Part shown: positions 6,389-9,665 of the stretch, in pieces
Layout of the letters: each line of letters opens with the position of its first letter
Position numbering within the stretch: the stretch's first letter is position 1
Origin: Planctomycetota bacterium
Lineage (GTDB): Bacteria > Planctomycetota > Brocadiia > SM23-32
Reading direction: 5' to 3'
Assembly: GCA_018334735.1 (NCBI GenBank)
Contig: JAGXLK010000051.1
Location: forward strand, 1 to 9,665
Length of the DNA: 9,665 nucleotides
Notes under the pieces: model-generated
What the model saw: the letters and a program-made list of their open reading frames with translations, nothing else
Database searches by the model: none
Told to the model about the DNA's origin: nothing
Made by a program: the position numbers and the translations under genes

Positions 6389-6500
6389 TGAACTCGAATC
6401 TCAGCCAGTCGTGTGCGGACTGAAGTTTCGAACGTGGTCAATGGGCGCAACTTCCCTGCTTCCAATTTTCCAAAATCGGCCACCGTACGACCGACACAAC

Positions 6501-6853
6501 TCACTCTTTCCACTCCGGCTCAAGAATCGCCATCTCCAGACGTTCATTGTATTTTGGTCGCCGGCCTTGTAGACACACAGAACACAGCTTTCGGGCCATT
6601 TTGAAGCTGAAGCGTGTGTCCCGGCCCCGTCCAATAACGGAGCCAGTGGTCCGGACGGACCTCATCCGTGATATCAAGCGGTTTAGACCAGTTGTGGCCG
6701 TCATATTGACTCCGCGTCACGAACACTTCTTCATTGCTGCGGGCAAATAAAAGGACGACGGATCCCGTCCCCCGTCCGGCCGTCCACAACAGTCGTCGGA
6801 TTCCCGATCGGGATCTGATTTTCCGCGGAGCCTTCCCGATGAATAATAGCGTT
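6501..6853 (-). pseudogene. Sialidase (BNR/Asp-box) remnant, truncated and frameshifted
   Basis: A central piece of a bacterial sialidase, the enzyme that removes terminal sialic acid. It begins right after the stop of the TIGR03790 gene, in the same frame, with QIPIGNPTTVVDGRTG. It then continues in another frame as SVVLLFARSNEEVFVTRS, QYDGHNWSKPLDIT and RYWTGPGHTLQLQNG, matching the family pattern 'IGNP..V.D..TG....LF...VFVT.S.DDG.TWS.P.DIT...WYATGPGHGIQL.NG'. The frames are broken by an exact 7-base tandem duplication (GGACGGG twice on the minus strand, 6764-6777); removing one copy joins them. A second break near the GGG at 6593-6595 would turn NGPK into NGRK and open the frame to a TGA at 6501. 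The N-terminal third with the Arg and Asp active-site residues, and probably the C-terminal end, are missing. No start or ribosome binding site is seen, so it is not functional. Confidence 0.75.
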
Positions 6854-8212
6854 TTAAGGTTCACTCCTGTCGGTCCGTTTTTCAAATGGTTTATACAGCG
6901 GATCCCCGACGAGTATCATCCGCCAGCTGGTGTGGCCGATGCTGGTCCAGTACGTTTCCCCCATGGACCAGCCAGAATACAGACGCGAGAAGAAGTGTGA
7001 GGTATGCGGAAACGCCTGCAAATAGGGTTCCGCGACCGGTCCAATCGTCACCGTGACGCCATCGCGGAGGAAACCGGAGCACCACGGCATATTTTCTCCT
7101 TCTTTCCCCCATTTAGCGCGATGGATATTTGCCGCTTCGAAACTCGCAATGTGGCACGCAATCGCCCCCGTCGGGAAGCTGTTATTGAAAATCTTGCCGT
7201 TGTATTTGAACGGGTGGTAAAATCCCCAGTAAATCAGTGCATCAGGGCACTCGCCGGGGCCAAACATCCCACCGTTCGTATTGCGTATGGTCTTTATGCC
7301 CGCCTTTTTCGTGATTTCCCAGGCCCGGCGTATCCACCAGTCCCCCAGCCCGTAGCCTTTCTTTTTTTCGCCTTCGCTTCGAGCATCAAAATACGCTGTC
7401 CCCGAGACGCCTTCCTTTTCAGCTTTGACTGCTTTATCAACCAGTCCTTTTGCATTTTGAGCCGAAAGCCCATCGATTCTGGCGACCATGTAGAGCAAAC
7501 CCGGTTCTTCGTCGGCCAATTGCTGCTGACGAAACGTCCGTAACGGGATTGACTGGCCGAAGTACGGATTTTTCGATGGTCCTTTCAACCGCTGGCGCCG
7601 TCCGTAGCCACACCGAGCATTTTTCGGGGGTGCCGGCTCGAACAAAGTTGCCAGTTCACTGTCAAAAGCGCTGTTGGCACGCCATAGGTTCCGTCTTCGT
7701 TTCTCAAACATCTCTTCTTTCTTTTCCGGGGAAGCCTCCCGGTACGTTTCCTCGGTCGCGAGCTTCCGGCGCAGTTCTGTCTTTTCTTTTTCTGTAAGTT
7801 CAAAGCCACCGACGCGGTATGGCGTACCGTAAACAGTTACGAAACAGAGGATCTGCTTCCGCCACCCCTTTTCTTCAAGAAGTTGTTCGAGTGGTTCGAC
7901 CACCTCATCCCGGAACCGATCGAACGGAAACCATTTTGGATTCTGATCCATCGGCGTCAGTTCGCCGAAATCCTCATACTGGATCGTGAAAATGTGATCT
8001 TTCGGAATGCCGCGCGTTTTCATGTAATGGCGACCCACTTCCATCGAATCGTCCGAGGCCCGGTTCGCAAGAACAAGTACTTCATCCGGTCGCAGTCCTG
8101 CCGGTGCCCGCCCGTTTCTCTCGCCCGCCCACAGACATTTAAGAGCACCATCAAGGCAAATGGCAGCAAGAAAGAAATACAGCAAAAATGTGCACGTTTT
8201 ATTTTGCGCCAT
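6854..8212 (-). CDS. TIGR03790 family secreted protein of unknown function
   Basis: 452 residues with an N-terminal signal peptide: a basic start, then the hydrophobic core FLLYFFLAAICL (9-20), ending around residues 24-30. The mature part matches the TIGR03790 pattern: EVLVLANRASDDSMEVGRHY (44-63) with RGIP (67-70); FVTVYGTPYRV (124-134); LLYMVARIDGLSA (239-251) with GLVDKA (256-261); GTAYFDAR (271-278); a central ALIYWGFYHPF (325-335); GAIACHIASFEA (349-360); and DGVTVTIGPVAEPYLQAFP (384-402) with SWRMILVGDPLYKPF (429-443). The biochemical role of the family is unknown; the C-terminal layout recalls caspase/gingipain-like folds, but I cannot assign a catalytic dyad. A charged insert around 136-175 (EKEKTELRRK, EKKEEMFEKRRR) may be helical or coiled. 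The ATG lies three bases after the URO-D stop, with GGGTGA overlapping that stop, so translation is probably coupled. A secreted partner fits a glycan-use locus. Confidence 0.85.
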   Translation of the reverse strand: MAQNKTCTFLLYFFLAAICLDGALKCLWAGERNGRAPAGLRPDEVLVLANRASDDSMEVGRHYMKTRGIPKDHIFTIQYEDFGELTPMDQNPKWFPFDRFRDEVVEPLEQLLEEKGWRKQILCFVTVYGTPYRVGGFELTEKEKTELRRKLATEETYREASPEKKEEMFEKRRRNLWRANSAFDSELATLFEPAPPKNARCGYGRRQRLKGPSKNPYFGQSIPLRTFRQQQLADEEPGLLYMVARIDGLSAQNAKGLVDKAVKAEKEGVSGTAYFDARSEGEKKKGYGLGDWWIRRAWEITKKAGIKTIRNTNGGMFGPGECPDALIYWGFYHPFKYNGKIFNNSFPTGAIACHIASFEAANIHRAKWGKEGENMPWCSGFLRDGVTVTIGPVAEPYLQAFPHTSHFFSRLYSGWSMGETYWTSIGHTSWRMILVGDPLYKPFEKRTDRSEP

Positions 8213-8215
8213 TGT

Positions 8216-9331
8216 TCACCCGATCGGAGATAGCTCTTCCCATACGTCAAGAAGGCGCATGTAATTGCGGTATTCGCGCTCGGTGACGGCGGGCGTAGGG
8301 CCTTCGGTCGGGCGGAGCACAAAACGTTCTTTGCCGCCTTTGAAAGCATCCCGGACCGCCTGTTCGACCGTACCTTCGTCCTCGTTGCAGAGAACGCGGG
8401 CTTCGATATTCCCCCCGAGTGTTATGCGCCCCGCTGCCATTTCTTTCGCTTCTTCCATCGTAATATCGCCGTCAGGTGGCGGTTCGACGGGTTCGGTATA
8501 ATCCGCCCCTCGTTCAATCATCCGCTTTAATGCGTGCCGCACACATCCATGACAGTGTACATGGACAAACGCTTCTGTATTTTCATGCAGGTGGGAGATG
8601 ATGCTTTCCTCCGGCCCCTGCACATACTTGTCGTACATATCCGGAGATCCCATAGGGGGTGTCACCCACTCACTGCCCCCCATCCAGACGTATTCGATGC
8701 CGGGTTGCTCAAAAAGCCCTTTCAATAAGTCGAGGATACGTTGTCGGCAAATATCCGTCAGCTCAAGGATCAGATCCTCCTCCGTGTAGGCCAGTTCCAG
8801 GAACCACTGATAATCCATCATCGCCGAGACGCAGACCATAGGAGACGAAACATGCGTGGCAGCAATGCCGCGGCGCTCGAAATCTTCCGGCGCCTCATCC
8901 AGATCGATCGGCTTCAAATCATCGGCCCGCTCCCAGGGCACGGATGCGATCTTCTCAATATCTTCCTTGTTCTCGACGGGATATTTTTCCTGCCAGGATG
9001 TCCGAGCATTTGCGTCCCATTGCTTTACCGCTTTCAGTTCCCCTTTGGGCGTGTCGATATACTGCATAATGCGCACATTCCCGTTGTTCAGTTCCTCCCG
9101 CTCGGACCTCATCCGCTGAGGAGGTGTTACCAGGTAGCGATTGACATAACTGGGAACGCAAAAGCGGTAGGTTGTTTCATCGAATATACGTTCTGCAATT
9201 TCGCGTTTCCGGGGGTTTTCGAGTTCTTCAAGTTCTTCTCGACTCGTGTAATGGAATCCCTGAAGAAACAAGGGGACCCGATCAGCCGGCTTGCCCTGTA
9301 AAGCATTCAGTAAACGTTCTCTTGGATACAT
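8216..9331 (-). CDS. URO-D-fold (uroporphyrinogen decarboxylase-like) protein
   Basis: 371 residues of the superfamily that includes HemE and corrinoid methyltransferases such as MtaA/MtbA. It starts with MYPRERLLNALQGKPADRVP (1-20), the standard opening of the family, and has GIEYVWMGGSEW (211-222), HVHCHG (257-262), GADYTEPVEPPP (275-286) and ITLGGNIEA (303-311). Methyltransferases bind zinc through His-x-Cys and a later Cys in a GCG-type motif. Here the first site reads HCHG, with His261 where Cys is usual, and the later site reads FVLRPTEGPTP without Cys. So it is neither a classical corrinoid methyltransferase nor clearly a HemE; its substrate is unknown. The frame is open upstream to a TTG at 9535, but ATG 9331 has AAAAGG about 9 bases before it and starts the conserved domain. 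A promoter lies 43-72 bases upstream. It is the first gene of a two-gene unit with the TIGR03790 gene. Confidence 0.85.
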   Translation of the reverse strand: MYPRERLLNALQGKPADRVPLFLQGFHYTSREELEELENPRKREIAERIFDETTYRFCVPSYVNRYLVTPPQRMRSEREELNNGNVRIMQYIDTPKGELKAVKQWDANARTSWQEKYPVENKEDIEKIASVPWERADDLKPIDLDEAPEDFERRGIAATHVSSPMVCVSAMMDYQWFLELAYTEEDLILELTDICRQRILDLLKGLFEQPGIEYVWMGGSEWVTPPMGSPDMYDKYVQGPEESIISHLHENTEAFVHVHCHGCVRHALKRMIERGADYTEPVEPPPDGDITMEEAKEMAAGRITLGGNIEARVLCNEDEGTVEQAVRDAFKGGKERFVLRPTEGPTPAVTEREYRNYMRLLDVWEELSPIG

Positions 9332-9373
9332 ATTCTCTGGCCTTTTCTCACAAGTAAAAAATGGTCCAAATCT

Positions 9374-9403
9374 ATGATATTCCCTCTGGCCGTGAAATAT
9401 CAA
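9374..9403 (-). promoter_or_regulatory. Sigma-70-type promoter for the URO-D/TIGR03790 unit
   Basis: On the minus strand TTGATA (9398-9403) and TATCAT (9374-9379) each match the consensus boxes at 5 of 6 positions, with an 18-base spacer. The expected start of transcription, about 9367, gives a leader of roughly 35 bases before ATG 9331. It lies in the only spacer before this gene pair, just downstream of an inverted-repeat half. Confidence 0.6.
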
Positions 9404-9414
9404 TCCACGAAAGA

Positions 9415-9502
9415 GAATTTGCGCTGCAATGATTTCGCTATTTGATAATCTGGCTTGGCTTGAGTTTGCCACCGACTTCCGAACAGAGCCGCGCGCAAAT
9501 TC
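9415..9502. promoter_or_regulatory. 10-bp inverted repeat upstream of the promoter, possible operator pair
   Basis: GAATTTGCGC (9415-9424) and GCGCAAATTC (9493-9502) are perfect inverted copies separated by 68 bases. The promoter-near copy also lies in a local palindrome, TTGC-GCT-GCAA (9419-9429), as for LacI-type operators. The near copy begins 12 bases upstream of the -35 box. Two sites for a dimeric or looping regulator of the URO-D unit is a reasonable reading; the protein is unknown. Confidence 0.45.
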
Positions 9503-9531
9503 CTCAAAACTACCTCGGAAAAGTCTTAGTG

Positions 9532-9665
9532 TCAATCATTCTGTAAGCTTGCAGCCCTGCTTGTCAACGCAAACGGGTCCTGCAGATTCTCCGTGTTCTT
9601 GTTATCCCAGGATATACCTCGCGCATAATAGAACCGGGCCGGGATCGGCCGTTCGACGCGAAAGT
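9532..9665 (-). CDS. C-terminal end of an unrecognised protein, cut by window edge
   Basis: The minus-strand frame enters from the right edge and ends with TGA at 9532-9534 after 43 full sense codons. The translation (RVERPIPARFYYARGISWDN, then KNTENLQDPFAL and a short tail) has even, protein-like composition with no odd runs, and the next minus-strand gene follows at 9331 in the same direction. I do not recognise the family; too little is visible. The frame is clearly not the URO-D frame, whose upstream extension overlaps it by only a few bases. Confidence 0.55.
   Translation of the reverse strand, partial: FRVERPIPARFYYARGISWDNKNTENLQDPFALTSRAASLQND

Larger units (their letters stand above)
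6086..6500. other. 415-base spacer with inverted repeats, no supported gene
   Basis: No gene is supported between the sialidase remnant and the propeller gene. It holds GGGGCC/GGCCCC around an 11-base centre (6133-6155), CTGTTG-TTG-CAACAG (6278-6292) and a larger interrupted inverted repeat (6305-6388). A weak -35/-10 pair (TTGATG and AATAAC on the minus strand, 18 apart) lies close to the propeller start but is not convincing. Minus-strand frames between 6401 and 6500 contain SYGGRFWKIGS, vaguely like a sialidase Asp-box, so the remnant may reach further left than annotated. Confidence 0.5.

Noticed and set aside
6544..6885. Intact 113-residue gene starting at TTG 6885
   Set aside because: The start lies inside the TIGR03790 gene and the first 40 residues are out of frame; the real homology is a sialidase piece split by the 7-bp duplication.
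9332..9535. N-terminal extension of the URO-D gene to TTG 9535
   Set aside because: The extra 68 residues do not match the family, the conserved domain starts at ATG 9331 with a ribosome binding site, and the extension would cover the promoter and overlap the upstream gene end.
1..9665. CRISPR arrays, tRNA or rRNA genes, insertion sequences
   Set aside because: I saw no regularly spaced direct repeats, no tRNA-like cloverleaf with the usual arms, no rRNA motifs and no transposase frame on either strand.

Overview
The window reads as a stretch of a glycan-degradation locus from a sulfatase-rich bacterium. Every gene I can support lies on the minus strand, so transcription runs from the right edge to the left. 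Two sulfatases, an alpha-L-fucosidase-like enzyme (GH29), an arylsulfotransferase-like beta-propeller, a TIGR03790-type secreted protein, a URO-D-fold protein and a sialidase remnant lie together. This mix, with long intergenic spacers, suggests a member of the Planctomycetota-Verrucomicrobiota-Lentisphaerota-Kiritimatiellota group. That placement is inference from gene content; the window has no rRNA or other phylogenetic marker.

Right to left: 9532-9665 holds the last 44 codons of an unrecognised gene. A roughly 200-base spacer follows, with the best promoter in the window (9374-9403) and a 10-bp inverted repeat flanking its upstream side. Next comes a URO-D-family gene (8216-9331). Three bases after it starts a TIGR03790-type gene with a signal peptide (6854-8212), and the spacing suggests translational coupling. 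Directly behind that gene lies a broken sialidase (6501-6853), frameshifted by an exact 7-bp tandem duplication. After a 415-base spacer rich in inverted repeats comes the arylsulfotransferase-like propeller (5021-6085). A 490-base hairpin-bearing spacer leads to a choline-sulfatase-type sulfatase (3055-4527), whose stop codon lies inside an intrinsic terminator. Then follow a 370-base spacer with palindromes, the GH29-like gene (1658-2683), another 340-base spacer, and a second sulfatase that runs off the left edge (1-1319).

The likely common theme is processing of sulfated, fucose- and possibly sialic-acid-bearing glycans such as algal fucans or mucin-type chains. Both sulfatases, the GH29-like enzyme and the propeller start without a recognisable signal peptide. 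This points to work in the cytoplasm on imported oligosaccharides, which is unusual for arylsulfotransferase-like propellers. Only the TIGR03790 protein is clearly exported. No transporter, sulfatase-maturing enzyme or regulator gene is visible in the window.
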